Source: Streptomyces sp. TLI_053
GTDB taxonomy: Bacteria > Actinomycetota > Actinomycetes > Streptomycetales > Streptomycetaceae
Length of the DNA stretch: 64,000 nucleotides
Direction: 5' to 3'
Assembly: GCF_900105395.1 (NCBI RefSeq)
Contig: NZ_LT629775.1
Coordinates: 7,839,501 to 7,903,500 of the forward strand
Shown here one piece after another: positions 8,765-18,661 of this stretch (position 1 is the first letter of the stretch; every line of letters begins with the position of its first letter). A model generated the notes under the pieces. That model worked only from the letters and a program-made list of their open reading frames with translations. It was not told the DNA's origin and ran no database searches. A program made the translations under genes and the position numbers.

Positions 8765-9484
8765 ATGCTGCGAATGAACGGGCCGCTGCGGATCACCGTC
8801 CTCGACAAGGACGCCTACTACGAGCAGCGCGCGGTGGTGCGCACCCCGTACGGCACCTTCGTGCTGGAAGGGCGGGCCGGGGCCTCGCTGGACGTGCGGG
8901 CCGAGGAGTGGGAGCTGGAGCTCCAGCACTGCGTGCCGGGTGTGGGCTGGCGTCCCAACGTCCGGGTGCTGCCGTACCCGTGGCAGACCTCCGGGGGTCT
9001 GCGCAGCCGGATCGTCCGCAGCAAGGACTGCGACTGGCCGCAGGGCGATCCGACCGAGCGCAACTTCGTGCTCCGGCTCTCGGCGACGGTGGCCGAGCGT
9101 CCGGGCGCGGCCGCGGCCACCGCCGAGGCGGTGGGCCCGGCGGTCCGAGGGGGGCTGCGGACCAGCTCCGGGGCGGGCCTGGGCACGGTCGGCGGGGCGG
9201 TGCCCGCGATGCCGGGGGTGCCCGCGGTGTCCGGGGCGGAGGTCGCGCGGTCGGTGCCGGGGGTCGGGGTGGCGGAGGCCGTGCCGAGCGTGTCCGCGGC
9301 CGCTGCCCGGCTGGAGCCGGGCGGGCTGTCGGCGGGCGGGCTGTCGACGGGCCGGGTGGCCCCGGCGGTGTGGCCCGCGCCGACGGTCCGGGCCGTGCCG
9401 ACCCGGGCGGTGGAGGCCGGGGCGGTGGAGGCGGAGCGGGCGGAGCCGGTGACGCGGGCCGAGGCCCGGGGGACCGGCTGGTAG
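8765..9484 (+). CDS. Hypothetical protein beside the T7SS genes
   Basis: 239 aa, start ATG 8765 preceded by GAAGGG; ATG 8774 is an alternative. Residues 1-110 are folded-looking, with strands and conserved-type aromatics (DAYYEQR, EEWELELQH, WRPNV, DCDWPQGD), and contain two cysteines. Residues 110-239 are low complexity (Ala/Val/Gly/Pro). No signal peptide or membrane helix. No family recognised. It converges on the leftward T7SS operon and shares a hairpin with it. Confidence 0.65.
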   Translation: MLRMNGPLRITVLDKDAYYEQRAVVRTPYGTFVLEGRAGASLDVRAEEWELELQHCVPGVGWRPNVRVLPYPWQTSGGLRSRIVRSKDCDWPQGDPTERNFVLRLSATVAERPGAAAATAEAVGPAVRGGLRTSSGAGLGTVGGAVPAMPGVPAVSGAEVARSVPGVGVAEAVPSVSAAAARLEPGGLSAGGLSTGRVAPAVWPAPTVRAVPTRAVEAGAVEAERAEPVTRAEARGTGW

Positions 9485-9487
9485 GAG

Positions 9488-9530
9488 GGCGTTCGTCGGC
9501 CGGGGCTCGGGGGACCGGCCGACGAACGCC
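9488..9530. terminator. Bidirectional terminator hairpin
   Basis: A perfect 16-bp inverted repeat (9488-9503 and 9515-9530) with an 11-nt loop fills the 48-bp gap between two convergent genes, so it can serve both. Confidence 0.8.
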
Positions 9531-9532
9531 GG

Positions 9533-12500
9533 TCAGGCGGCCGTCGCGGTGTCTGGGGCGGCGGTGGTGTCCGGGTCCTCGGGGGTGTCGGGGCCGTCCG
9601 GGGAGGTGTCCGGCGGTTCGGGGGTGTCGAGGTGGACGCCCGGCGTGAGGTGGAAGCGCTCGGGGGCGTCGGCGCGGGGGCGTTCGGCCGGGGGCATCGC
9701 CGCCCGCCGTTCCAGCCAAGCGCGCAGCCGGGTCAGCGAGTTGCGGTTGCGCTCGGACGGGTCGCCGCCCGACTCCCGGAGCAGGACGCAGGCCGGACGG
9801 TCGCCGTCGGCCGGCACCTGGCCGACCACGGTGAACGCCGTGCCGGGCGGGAACGCCGCCTGGGCCGGGCCGTCGGTCGGGTCGAAGACCGAGGTGCGAC
9901 GGCCGGTGGCCGACCAGACCAGGAACTCCACGGAGGAGCCGGGGAGTTCGGCCCCCGGCGCGGTCAGCCCGGCCAGCGGTGCCGGTTCCCGAAACAGCCG
10001 GCCGGTCGGGTAGTGCGCCAGGACGGATTCGGGGTCGAGACCGGCCCCGGCACCGAGCAGCACCGCGCCGTGGTGGCTCGGCAGCCGGCGCAGACCGGCC
10101 CCGAGGCAGTGCAGGAACGGCCGCAGCTCCGGGGCCCCGGACCGCGCGGCCGCGATCAGGGCGGCCCGGGGCACGGGCACGCCGCTGTCGGTGTGGTGGA
10201 GCAGGACGGCGGCCAGGTCGGGCTTGAAGTCGTCCTGCGAGGTGGAGCGCAGACCGGGGAGCCGGGTGGCGAGCTGGTCCAGTCGTCCGGTGCAGCGGTG
10301 GTAGTGGTCGCCGAGCAGGGCGCGGACGGCGTCGCGCTCGGCGGCGGTGCTCGCGGTGACCGGGACCGGGCTGTCGTCGAGACCGAAGTACCGGGCCGGC
10401 TGCGGCTGCGGGGACGGGTGGGACGGCTCCTGGGGCGGGACGGGAACGCCCGGCGGCTCCGCGGACAGGGGGTCGCCCGCCGACGGCTCCGTGTCCGGCG
10501 GCTCGGTGCTCGACTGCTCGGTGCTCGGCGGCTCCGTGCTCGACGGCTCGGTGGTCGAGGGCCGGGCGGACGGGGCGGCGCCGGGAAGCCCGGACGCCGG
10601 GGGTTCGGCCGCGGGGGGTTCGGCCGCGGGGTCCCCCGGAGGGACCTCGGGGGTGCGGAAAGGCAGGGGCGCACCCCCGGCGGGCGCGACGGGCGCACCG
10701 GCCGGTCCGCGTCGGCCGTCGAGGTCGGGGCCGGACCCGGCCGCGGTGGTGACGGTTCCGGCTGTCGGCGGGACGGTCGGCCCGCCGGTCGCGAGCGGCA
10801 CCCGGCGGGGCGGCGCGGTGGCCCCGACGGCGCTGCCGGTGGCCGGTCCGGCGGTGGCTCGGACGGGCGCTGGCGGCGGGACCGGTACCGGCTCGGGATC
10901 CGGGAGGGGCTCGGCCCCGGGCTCGGGACCCGCTTCGGGTTCCGGTGCCGGGACGGCGGCCCCGAACCGGGTCCCGTCCCGGCCCTCGGCTCCGGCCCAG
11001 GCTCCGGCTCCGGCCTCGACCTCGGCGGCGGTCCCGCTCTCCGGCTCGGGAGCCGGGACGGGCGGTACCCGGTGGGCGGTCGGCAGCTCGGCGCGGGGCT
11101 CGGTCCGCGTCCCCGTGTCCGACCCGGTGCGCACCCCTGCGGGGACCTCGGACCGCGAGGCCGGTGCGGGGACGGGCGGCACCCGGTGGGCGGTGCCCGG
11201 CCCGAGGGCGGCCGGTGCCCCTCCCGCCGTTCCGGGGACGGCGGCGGCCGCCGCGCCCGCCGGCACCGCCGCCGGGTCCGGCGCCGCGGCCCGGCGGGTC
11301 GAGCCCGCGCCGCCGGTCCCGTACGACACCGGCGCGACGGCGGGCGGGCCGCCCGCCGGCTGTTCGGCGCCGAGCCACTCCAGCTCGTACGTCCGGGCGA
11401 CGAACCGCCCGACGGTCTCGGCGGCGGGCTCCAGCAGCCCGTGCACGAGCAGGCCGAAGCCCTCGGCGCCGACCGCCGGCAGTCGGCCCAGGAGGGCTCC
11501 CAGCTCTTCGAAGGCGTCGGCGGGCACCGGGCGGTCCCGTTCCCCGACGATCAGCAGCGGGCGGCTCGGCTCGGGCCGGCGGAAGCGCGGGGTGAGCACG
11601 TGCGGCGGTTCGGGGCGCAGCCAGAGCCCGGCCGGGACGGCCTCCAGCGCCCAGTACGGGAACGCCTGGAACACCCCGGGCCCGGCGGTCCGCCAGTCGG
11701 CGCCCCCGTTGCGCCAGGCGGCGGGCGTGGTGGGACAGCCCGGGGCGGAGGAGAGGCGCAGAAGGAACGGCTCCCACCCGATCCGGCCCTCGCGGTCCAG
11801 TACCCGCGAGGTGGGGCCGCCGTGGCCGAGCACGGGCAGGCCGATCGCGGCCTGCACCGGCCGGGCGGTTCGGGCGGTCAGGGCGCCGATGAGCGCGGAG
11901 AGTTCGTCGGGCGCCGCCCACGGGGCGCTGATCAGGGGGCGGTCGGAGCCGAGCGGCAGGGCGAGCACGGCCTCGGCGAAGTCCTCGGGCAGCAGGACGG
12001 GCCGGGTCGGGGTACCGATCACGATGACGGCGGTGCCGGGCGCGGCGGCCGCCAGCCGCAGGTCGGGCAGCGGGGTGGTGGCCGGGTCGGCCGGGTCGGT
12101 GAGCCAGAACCCGGCCGGCAGCCGCAGGACGCGGACGGCGTTCGCCCTGCCCCGGGCGGCGGCGGGGGCGGGGACGGCGGGCGGTTCGACGAAGGCGGTC
12201 GGCCGGGTGCGCCGCGACTCCACGGGGGCGACGGCGCCGATCGTGCCGGCCACCCGCCGGGGCTGCGCGCCGGGTTCGCACCGCCACCACGAGGAGCGCG
12301 CGAGCGCGCCCTCGGGGTCGTTGACGGTGAGGTGGCCGGCCGGGGTGATCTCCACCAGGCCGTCCGGGGCGACGACCGGGACCCCGGAGCGTTCGGCGAC
12401 GACCTCGGCCGGGCGGCGGCCGTTGGGGGCGAGGGCGGCCAGTCCGGAGGCGGCGAGCACCAGGTGGGTGGCGCCCCGGGCGCGGGTGATCACGCCGAGG

Positions 12501-12847
12501 TCGGTCATCCGGTCGCGCAGGACCTTGGCCGAGTCGGGTGCCGCGGCGATCACCACGACGGCGTCGGGGACGGGGCGCAGGGCGCCGATCGCGGCCCGCA
12601 GCTCGTTCGGGTGGGCGGTGGCGGAGGCGATCACGAAGTGCGGGCCGACCTCGCGCAGCACCGACGGGCCCGGTTCCGCGGTGCGGGCGGAGGCCGGCAC
12701 CGGGAGGGTCTCGACGGGGCCGGACGCGGCGGGAGGGTCCCCGGCGGGCAGCGCGCGCGGCGCCCCGCGCCGCAGTCCGAAGCGGCGGCGGGGCTCGGCC
12801 GGGGGTGCGGGGTCGCCGGAGCGCGCACCGGTGCGGGAGAGGCTCAT
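9533..12847 (-). CDS. 1104-aa T7SS-linked protein with possible degenerate ART-like C-terminus
   Basis: Starts at ATG 12847 (weak ribosome binding site), 83 bp after the eccC stop in the same direction, so probably co-transcribed. Residues 1-60 are basic/Pro-rich. Residues about 65-470 form several alternating strand/helix units (VVVIAAAPD, LLIVGERDRP) that look like a repeated Rossmann-like fold. Residues about 530-815 are a Pro/Ala/Glu linker. Residues about 815-1040 contain the segments HYPTGRLFREP, VEFLVWSATGRRTS and FPPGTAFTVVG; their order (Arg..., S-x-TGRR, PGT-x-F) recalls an ADP-ribosyltransferase fold without a clear E-x-E, which is an inference. No membrane segment. A partner or accessory of the secretion machine is likely; function unknown. 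Confidence 0.7.
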   Translation of the reverse strand: MSLSRTGARSGDPAPPAEPRRRFGLRRGAPRALPAGDPPAASGPVETLPVPASARTAEPGPSVLREVGPHFVIASATAHPNELRAAIGALRPVPDAVVVIAAAPDSAKVLRDRMTDLGVITRARGATHLVLAASGLAALAPNGRRPAEVVAERSGVPVVAPDGLVEITPAGHLTVNDPEGALARSSWWRCEPGAQPRRVAGTIGAVAPVESRRTRPTAFVEPPAVPAPAAARGRANAVRVLRLPAGFWLTDPADPATTPLPDLRLAAAAPGTAVIVIGTPTRPVLLPEDFAEAVLALPLGSDRPLISAPWAAPDELSALIGALTARTARPVQAAIGLPVLGHGGPTSRVLDREGRIGWEPFLLRLSSAPGCPTTPAAWRNGGADWRTAGPGVFQAFPYWALEAVPAGLWLRPEPPHVLTPRFRRPEPSRPLLIVGERDRPVPADAFEELGALLGRLPAVGAEGFGLLVHGLLEPAAETVGRFVARTYELEWLGAEQPAGGPPAVAPVSYGTGGAGSTRRAAAPDPAAVPAGAAAAAVPGTAGGAPAALGPGTAHRVPPVPAPASRSEVPAGVRTGSDTGTRTEPRAELPTAHRVPPVPAPEPESGTAAEVEAGAGAWAGAEGRDGTRFGAAVPAPEPEAGPEPGAEPLPDPEPVPVPPPAPVRATAGPATGSAVGATAPPRRVPLATGGPTVPPTAGTVTTAAGSGPDLDGRRGPAGAPVAPAGGAPLPFRTPEVPPGDPAAEPPAAEPPASGLPGAAPSARPSTTEPSSTEPPSTEQSSTEPPDTEPSAGDPLSAEPPGVPVPPQEPSHPSPQPQPARYFGLDDSPVPVTASTAAERDAVRALLGDHYHRCTGRLDQLATRLPGLRSTSQDDFKPDLAAVLLHHTDSGVPVPRAALIAAARSGAPELRPFLHCLGAGLRRLPSHHGAVLLGAGAGLDPESVLAHYPTGRLFREPAPLAGLTAPGAELPGSSVEFLVWSATGRRTSVFDPTDGPAQAAFPPGTAFTVVGQVPADGDRPACVLLRESGGDPSERNRNSLTRLRAWLERRAAMPPAERPRADAPERFHLTPGVHLDTPEPPDTSPDGPDTPEDPDTTAAPDTATAA

Positions 12848-12930
12848 CGTCCAGGACTACGGCCCCCGCCGGGTGCCCGGTTCACCGGGGTCCGGCGGGG
12901 GCCGCGGCCGGAGCCTCCGCCCCGGCCCGG

Positions 12931-15900
12931 TCAGCCGGTCCCGTCCGGTCCCTCGGGCTCCGGCACCAGCGCGGTCTGCACCTGCACCGTCCGGCGGCGG
13001 GTGATGTGCAGGGCGCGACCAGGCGGCAGCTGCCGCGGCTTGACGCTGCCGAACAGCGTGCCCTCGCTCGGCGGGCAGGAGAGCAGCGCGACGGGCGTGT
13101 TGAGGTCCTGGAGCCGGCGGAGCACCGGGTCGGAGTAGGACCGGCCGATGCCGTTGGCGCCGCGGGCGACGATCAGGTGCAGGCCCAGTTCGGTGCCCTG
13201 GGCGAGGTGCGGGAGCAGGGCGTCGAACGGGTGCGGCGAGGTCGCCGGGACGAGGTCGAGGTCGTCGACGATCACGAACAGCTCCGGGCCCGTCCACCAG
13301 TCGCGCAGCCGCAGCCGGGCCGGGCTGATGTCCTCGCCGGGCACCCGCGCCTCCATCGCCCGGGCGCCGCCGGTGACGATCTGCTTGACGACGTCCACCG
13401 AGACGGCGTACCCGAGCCGGTACTCCTCCGGCAGGCTCTCGTAGAGCCCGCGCCGGAAGTCGACCAGCATGATGCGGGCCTGTTCCGGCGTGTACGCGGT
13501 GGTGATGTTCTTGATCAGCAGCTTGAGCAGGTTGGTCTTGCCGCTCTCGGTGTCGCCGACCACCAGCAGGTGCGGGGACTCCTCGAAGTCGTGCCAGAGC
13601 GGCGCGATGTTGGTGTCCTCCAGGCCGAGCGGGACCCGCAGCGCGCCCTCCGGGGCGGGCAGGTCGGCGGCGTCCAGCAGCAGCGGCAGCATCCGCACCT
13701 CGGGGGCGCGCGGGCCGGTCCAGTGCTCGTTGACGGCGTCCACCAGGTCGCTGACGCCGTCGACGAGGTCCTCGGTGGTGCCGGTGCCGTCGATGCGGGG
13801 CAGCGCGGTGAGGAAGTGCAGCCGGTCCTCGGTGAGGCCGCGGCCGGGGATCCGGGGAACGGTCGCCGCGGCCCGCATGTTGATCATCGAGTCGATCGAG
13901 TCGCCGAGCCGCAGCTCGAAGCGGGTGCCCAGCTGGTCGCGCAGGCCGCCCAGGACCTCGCCCCAGCGGGCCGCCGAGATGACGAGGTGGACCCCGTAGT
14001 TGAGGCCGCGTCCGGCGATCAGGTTGACCGCGGCCACGAAGTCGGGGAAGTCCTGGCGCACGGTGTTCCAGCCGTCGATGACCAGGAACACGTCGCCGTA
14101 GCGCTCGTCGGCGAGTTCCCGGTCCCCGGCCGCCCGGCGGCGGCGGAACGTCGCCATCGAGTCGATGCCCAGCCGGGCGAAGCTCTGCTCGCGGCGGGCG
14201 ATCACGCCGGCCACCTCGGCCAGGGTGCGCCCGATCCGCTCGGGGTCGTGCCGGCCGGTGACACCGCCGACGTGCGGCAGCCCGCCCAGGGCGGCGAGCG
14301 TGCCGCCGCCGAAGTCGAGGCAGTAGAACTGCACCTCCTGCGGCGTGTGGGTGAGCGCGAGCGCGGTGATCAGCGTCCGCAGCAGGGTGCTCTTGCCGCT
14401 CTGCGGGCCGCCGGCGATGCCGACGTGGCCGCCGGCGCCCGAGAGGTCGGCGGTGTGGATCTCGCGCAGCTGCTGGAACGGGCGGTCGACCACGCCGATC
14501 GGCACGGTCAGCCGGCCGCGCTCGGGCCAGCTCTCCGGGGCCAGGCCGTGCGCGCCGGGGGCGAGCGGCGGGAGCAGCTCGTCCAGCGTCGGTGGCACGT
14601 CCAGCGGCGGCAGCCAGACCCGGTGCGCGGGCGGCCCGGCGTCGAGCAGCCGCTCGGCGGCGAGGTCCAGCAGGGTGACGGTCTCCTCCGCCTCCGCCGG
14701 TTCCTGCTCGACCGGCTCCGGGGCGGGCCGGTTGGGCGTCACGTAGGCGGTGTCGTACGGCACGATCTGCCCGGCCGCCGCGGCCTGCTGCGCGGCACCG
14801 CTGCGGCGCCGGTAGGGGCCGGACACGTAGGAGGCCTTGAACCGGGTGAGGGTGGCGATGTCGCTGCGCAGGATGCCGTTGCCGGGCTGGGAGGGCAGCT
14901 GGTAGGCGTCGGGCACGCCGAGCACGCCGCGGCTCTCCATGGCGGAGAAGGTGCGCAGACCGATCCGGTACGACAGATGGGACTCCAGGGCGTGCATCCG
15001 GCCCTCGTCCAGGCGCTGCGAGGCGAGCAGCAGATGGACGCCCAGGGAGCGGCCGAGCCGGCCGATCATGATGAACAGGTCCATGAAGTCGCGGTGGGCC
15101 GAGAGCAGTTCGCTGAACTCGTCGACGACGACGAAGAGCGTCGGCAGCGGGTCGAGCTGGGTGCCGGCGGCCCGGGCGGTCTCGTAGTCCAGCAGCGAGC
15201 TGTAGTTCCCGGTGGCCCGCAGCAGTTCCTGGCGGCGGTTCATCTCGCCGTGCAGGGCGTCGCGCATCCGGTCGACCAGGGCGGCCTCGTCGGCGAGGTT
15301 GGTGATGACCGCCGAGGTGTGCGGCAGCCGGTCCAGGCCGAGGAAGGTCGCGCCGCCCTTGAAGTCCACCAGGACGAAGTTGAGGATCTCCGAGGAGTGG
15401 GTGAGCGCGAGCGCCAGGACGAGGGTGCGCAGCAGCTCGGACTTGCCGGAGCCGGTGGCGCCGATCAGCATGCCGTGCGGGCCCATGCCGCCCTGGGCGG
15501 ACTCCTTGAGGTCGAGGTCCACCGGGGAGCCGTCGGCGCCCAGCCCGAGCGGGACGCGCAGGCGGTTGGTCCTCCCGCGGTCGGCCCAGGCCCGGCGGAC
15601 GTCGTGCTGGTGCAGGTCGCGGATGCCCAGCAGGGCGGTGAGGTCGAAGTCGGTGTTGAGGGGCTCGGCGCTGTCCACCGAGTCGCCGAGCCGGTAGGGC
15701 GCCAGCGCGGTGGCGTAGCGGCGGACGGCCGGGACGGTCAGTGCGTCGGGGCGCCCGAGCGAGGAGGACTCGTCGTTGCGGTTGCGGTCGGCGCCGACCA
15801 GCTCCAGCTCGCCGTCGGTGATCCGCAGCCGCAGCCGGTACTTGTTGTGCTTCCACTCCAGGGCGTCGCCGATGTCCAGCAGGACGGCGTTGCGGTAGCC

Positions 15901-16950
15901 GGCGAGGGCGGCCCGGCTGCCGGCCGGGAGGCGGACGCCGTCCAGCACGATCACGGTGAACGGCTCGTCCCGGGCGGGCTGCGCGTCGGGCTCGTACGGT
16001 GGGCGCTCGGAGAACTCGGGGCCGAGCAGCTGCTCCAGCTCCACCAGGGAGCCGGCCACCAGGCGGACCGGGCCGGCCCCGTCGGTGTCGGTCGGGTGCA
16101 GCGCGTGCGGCAGCCACTTGAGCCAGGCCCAGTCCTCCCGCCGTTCGGGGGAGACGGCGGCGGCGATCCGCAGCTCGTCCGGCGCGTGGAAGAAGGCGAG
16201 CTGGGCGATCATCGCGCGGGCCAGCGCGCGGGCCGGCTCCGGGTCGACGGCCACCGGGGTGCTGTCGTCGTCCTCGTCCTGTGCGGCGGCGCAGCGCACC
16301 AGCACCTGGGCGTAGCCGCGGACGTGGACGGCGATCGGCTGCTCGGCGATCGAGCCGTAGGCGTGGATGAAGCGGCGCAGGGCGTGCGCGCAGAGCGGCT
16401 CCAGGTCCTCGACCGGCTTGGTCGCCAGCGGCGCCAGCCGGACGGCGAGCCGCTGCTGGCCGCGGGCGATCCGGACGTCGCCGAAGTCGGGGTGGGCCGA
16501 ACGCCGTTCCCAGAGACGGGAGGTGCGCACCAGGGAGGCGAGGGAGCCGGGCTCCGGGTGCCGCCAGGCGAGCGCGAGCCGCTGCTTGACGATGTGCCGC
16601 CGGACCTGGCGGCGGATCTGGGCGAGGTAGCGCAGGTAGTCGCGGCGCTCGCCGCGCAGCTGGCGCTTGCGGTCCCCGGAGGTGCGGATCAGCTGGGTCA
16701 CCAGCATGCCGACGGCGGACAGGCCCATCATGCCCATCGCGACGTACTGGAGCGGCCCGCTCCCGCCGCTCGGGTTGAGGAAGATCATCACCATCGACAG
16801 CGAGCTGAGCGCCATCGGGGCCATGGTCAGCAGTTGGGAGACGCCGCTCTGCGGTTCCGGAAGGCCGGGCGGCTCCTGCAGCTGGATCTCCCCGTCCGGC
16901 ATCTCCGGCCCGGGGCGGCGGGGCGGACGGTCGACCAGGACGACGCTCAA
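12931..16950 (-). CDS. eccC: EccC, T7SS FtsK/SpoIIIE-type ATPase
   Basis: 1339 aa from TTG 16950, which has AGGAG 8 nt upstream; a GTG six codons earlier overlaps that site and is less likely. Two membrane helices lie at about 40-60 and 67-88. Three FtsK/SpoIIIE-like ATPase domains follow, with P-loops GATGSGKSE (about 495-503), GGPQSGKST (about 846-854) and GDTESGKTN (about 1131-1139). The first domain has LVDFKGG and VVVDEF as Walker B-like and acidic segments. Length and order match one-chain EccC. It is the motor at the cytosolic face of the ESX membrane complex and recruits substrates through its C-terminal ATPase domains. It is divergent from eccD. Confidence 0.97.
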   Translation of the reverse strand: MSVVLVDRPPRRPGPEMPDGEIQLQEPPGLPEPQSGVSQLLTMAPMALSSLSMVMIFLNPSGGSGPLQYVAMGMMGLSAVGMLVTQLIRTSGDRKRQLRGERRDYLRYLAQIRRQVRRHIVKQRLALAWRHPEPGSLASLVRTSRLWERRSAHPDFGDVRIARGQQRLAVRLAPLATKPVEDLEPLCAHALRRFIHAYGSIAEQPIAVHVRGYAQVLVRCAAAQDEDDDSTPVAVDPEPARALARAMIAQLAFFHAPDELRIAAAVSPERREDWAWLKWLPHALHPTDTDGAGPVRLVAGSLVELEQLLGPEFSERPPYEPDAQPARDEPFTVIVLDGVRLPAGSRAALAGYRNAVLLDIGDALEWKHNKYRLRLRITDGELELVGADRNRNDESSSLGRPDALTVPAVRRYATALAPYRLGDSVDSAEPLNTDFDLTALLGIRDLHQHDVRRAWADRGRTNRLRVPLGLGADGSPVDLDLKESAQGGMGPHGMLIGATGSGKSELLRTLVLALALTHSSEILNFVLVDFKGGATFLGLDRLPHTSAVITNLADEAALVDRMRDALHGEMNRRQELLRATGNYSSLLDYETARAAGTQLDPLPTLFVVVDEFSELLSAHRDFMDLFIMIGRLGRSLGVHLLLASQRLDEGRMHALESHLSYRIGLRTFSAMESRGVLGVPDAYQLPSQPGNGILRSDIATLTRFKASYVSGPYRRRSGAAQQAAAAGQIVPYDTAYVTPNRPAPEPVEQEPAEAEETVTLLDLAAERLLDAGPPAHRVWLPPLDVPPTLDELLPPLAPGAHGLAPESWPERGRLTVPIGVVDRPFQQLREIHTADLSGAGGHVGIAGGPQSGKSTLLRTLITALALTHTPQEVQFYCLDFGGGTLAALGGLPHVGGVTGRHDPERIGRTLAEVAGVIARREQSFARLGIDSMATFRRRRAAGDRELADERYGDVFLVIDGWNTVRQDFPDFVAAVNLIAGRGLNYGVHLVISAARWGEVLGGLRDQLGTRFELRLGDSIDSMINMRAAATVPRIPGRGLTEDRLHFLTALPRIDGTGTTEDLVDGVSDLVDAVNEHWTGPRAPEVRMLPLLLDAADLPAPEGALRVPLGLEDTNIAPLWHDFEESPHLLVVGDTESGKTNLLKLLIKNITTAYTPEQARIMLVDFRRGLYESLPEEYRLGYAVSVDVVKQIVTGGARAMEARVPGEDISPARLRLRDWWTGPELFVIVDDLDLVPATSPHPFDALLPHLAQGTELGLHLIVARGANGIGRSYSDPVLRRLQDLNTPVALLSCPPSEGTLFGSVKPRQLPPGRALHITRRRTVQVQTALVPEPEGPDGTG

Positions 16951-17197
16951 AGGGGGTTCTCCTCTCACCGGGCCTCGTGGCCGGCGGCTGCAGCGCGGGG
17001 ACCGCACCCTGGCCTACGGCCCGCGCGGCGCGCGCGGTTCACCGCCCCGGCGGCCGGCTCCCGCGCGGCACCGCGACGGGGCCGGCCCGCGTACCCGTTC
17101 CCGGGGCCGGTGAACCGCCGGGGCCGTGCCGTGCGTAGTCGCGAGTGGGAGACCGGCCGGGGCCGGGCACACCGGGGTGACGGAGGGGCAGGACAAG
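16951..17197. promoter_or_regulatory. Divergent eccC/eccD promoter region
   Basis: This 247-bp region separates the two T7SS transcription units. CGGTTCACCG occurs at 17035-17044 and, in opposite orientation, at 17108-17117, 63 bp apart. A third copy lies at 12878-12887 before the 1104-aa gene. A shared regulator binding at these sites is possible. No consensus -10/-35 was convincing. Confidence 0.45.
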
Positions 17198-18571
17198 GTG
17201 AGCGGTGCAGTGGCGGCGACCGGACTGTGCAGGCTGCGCTTCCGCGCACCCGAGACCGCGTTCGAACTCGCGGTACCGGGTGACGTCGTACTCGCCGACC
17301 TGCTGCCGACCGTGCTCGGCTACGCGGGTCAGGGGGTCGAGGAGGGCGGCGTCGAACACGACGGCTGGGTGCTGCAACGCGCCGGCGGCGCCCCCCTGGA
17401 CGAGGAACTCACGCTGGAGGCGCTCGCCGTCCACGACGGCGAGGAGCTGTTCCTGCGTCCGCGCCGGGACGCCCTCCCGGAGGTCCACTTCGACGACCTG
17501 GTGGACGGGGTGCGCACCGGGGTGACGTCCGGCGCCGACTCCTGGCGGCCGGTGGTCAGCCACCACCTGGCCCTGACGCTCGCGGTGCTCGCGCTCGTCG
17601 GCGGACTGCTGCTGCTGACCCTGCCCGGCCCGGACGGCGTCCGCGGGGTGTGCGCCGCCGTCACGGCCGTGCTGCTGCTCGGCGGTGCCGGCGCGGCCTG
17701 CCGCATGATCGGCGACGTCCCCGCGGGCACCGCGCTGGGTACGGCGGCCGTCGGGTACGCGGCCGCCGCCGCCGCGCTGCTGCCGGGCCTCGACGGGTCC
17801 ACCAGGATGCTCGCCGGGGGTTCGGCGGCGGTGGGCGCCGCCGCGGTGGCGCTGGCCGTGGTCGGCGGTGGGCCGTTCTTCCTCGGACTGCTGGCCGCCG
17901 CCGTGTTCGCGCTGGTGGCGGGCTCGCTGGCGGCCGCCGGGGTCACCGCCACCGGGATCGCCGCGCTGGTCGCCGGGGGGGCGGTGGCGCTCGGGGCCTT
18001 CGTGCCGGGCCTGGCCTTCAAGCTCGCCGGGCTCCGGCTGCCCGCGCTGCCCCGCAACGCCGACGAACTCCAGGAGGAGATCGAGCCGTTCCCCGCCGAG
18101 GACGTGCTCGCGCGCAGCGCGGTGGCCGACGGCTACCTGTGCGCCTTCCTGACCGCCCTCGGCACCGTCTGCGCGGGCGCGCTGGTCGTGCTGGCCGGTA
18201 CCCGGGACGCGGGATGGGGTGCGCCGTGCACGGCCGCCGACCTGTCGTTGCTGCTCCTGCTGCACGCGCGGGACATCGGCGGCATCCGGCAGCGGCTGTC
18301 CGTGCTGCTGCCCGGGATCCTGGGCCTGACGCTGCTGGCGGCGCGGCTGGGGGCGGACGGCGACCGGGGCGAGCGGCTGGCGCTGTTCGCGGTCCTGCTG
18401 CTGGCCGCGGTGGCGCTCGCGATCGCGTCCTGGACCGTGCCGGGGCGCCGCCTGCTGCCGTACTGGGGGCGGATCGGGGACGTGGCGCACACGCTGTCGG
18501 CGATCGCGCTGCTGCCGCTCGCGCTCCAGGCCCTCGGCTTCTACCGGACCATGCGGGGGCTCGGCGGCTGA
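17198..18571 (+). CDS. eccD: EccD, T7SS polytopic membrane protein
   Basis: 457 aa from GTG 17198, supported by GGAGGGG 9-15 nt upstream; GTG 17177 is the alternative. Residues 1-90 form the YukD-like ubiquitin fold typical of EccD (LCRLRFRAPETAFELAVP...). About eleven hydrophobic helices follow from about residue 125. The family signature near the C-terminus, PGRRLLPYWGRIGD followed by a helix, is present. EccD forms the large membrane vestibule of the ESX complex together with EccB, EccC and EccE. First gene of the rightward unit. Confidence 0.96.
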   Translation: MSGAVAATGLCRLRFRAPETAFELAVPGDVVLADLLPTVLGYAGQGVEEGGVEHDGWVLQRAGGAPLDEELTLEALAVHDGEELFLRPRRDALPEVHFDDLVDGVRTGVTSGADSWRPVVSHHLALTLAVLALVGGLLLLTLPGPDGVRGVCAAVTAVLLLGGAGAACRMIGDVPAGTALGTAAVGYAAAAAALLPGLDGSTRMLAGGSAAVGAAAVALAVVGGGPFFLGLLAAAVFALVAGSLAAAGVTATGIAALVAGGAVALGAFVPGLAFKLAGLRLPALPRNADELQEEIEPFPAEDVLARSAVADGYLCAFLTALGTVCAGALVVLAGTRDAGWGAPCTAADLSLLLLLHARDIGGIRQRLSVLLPGILGLTLLAARLGADGDRGERLALFAVLLLAAVALAIASWTVPGRRLLPYWGRIGDVAHTLSAIALLPLALQALGFYRTMRGLGG

Positions 18572-18661
18572 CCCCGCGCCCCGCCCCGCCCCGGCCGTCG
18601 CCCGACCCGGGGCGCGGCGCCGTCCGGGCCCGCCACCACCGCCCCCCAGGAGGACCACCGC

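Noticed and set aside
8098..8808. N-terminal extension of the SARP regulator
   Set aside because: GTG 8097 has GGGAGG and starts at the DNA-binding domain; the extension is random Pro/Arg sequence.
12538..17283. 1581-codon + frame opposite eccC
   Set aside because: Antisense to a fully recognisable EccC; no domain content.
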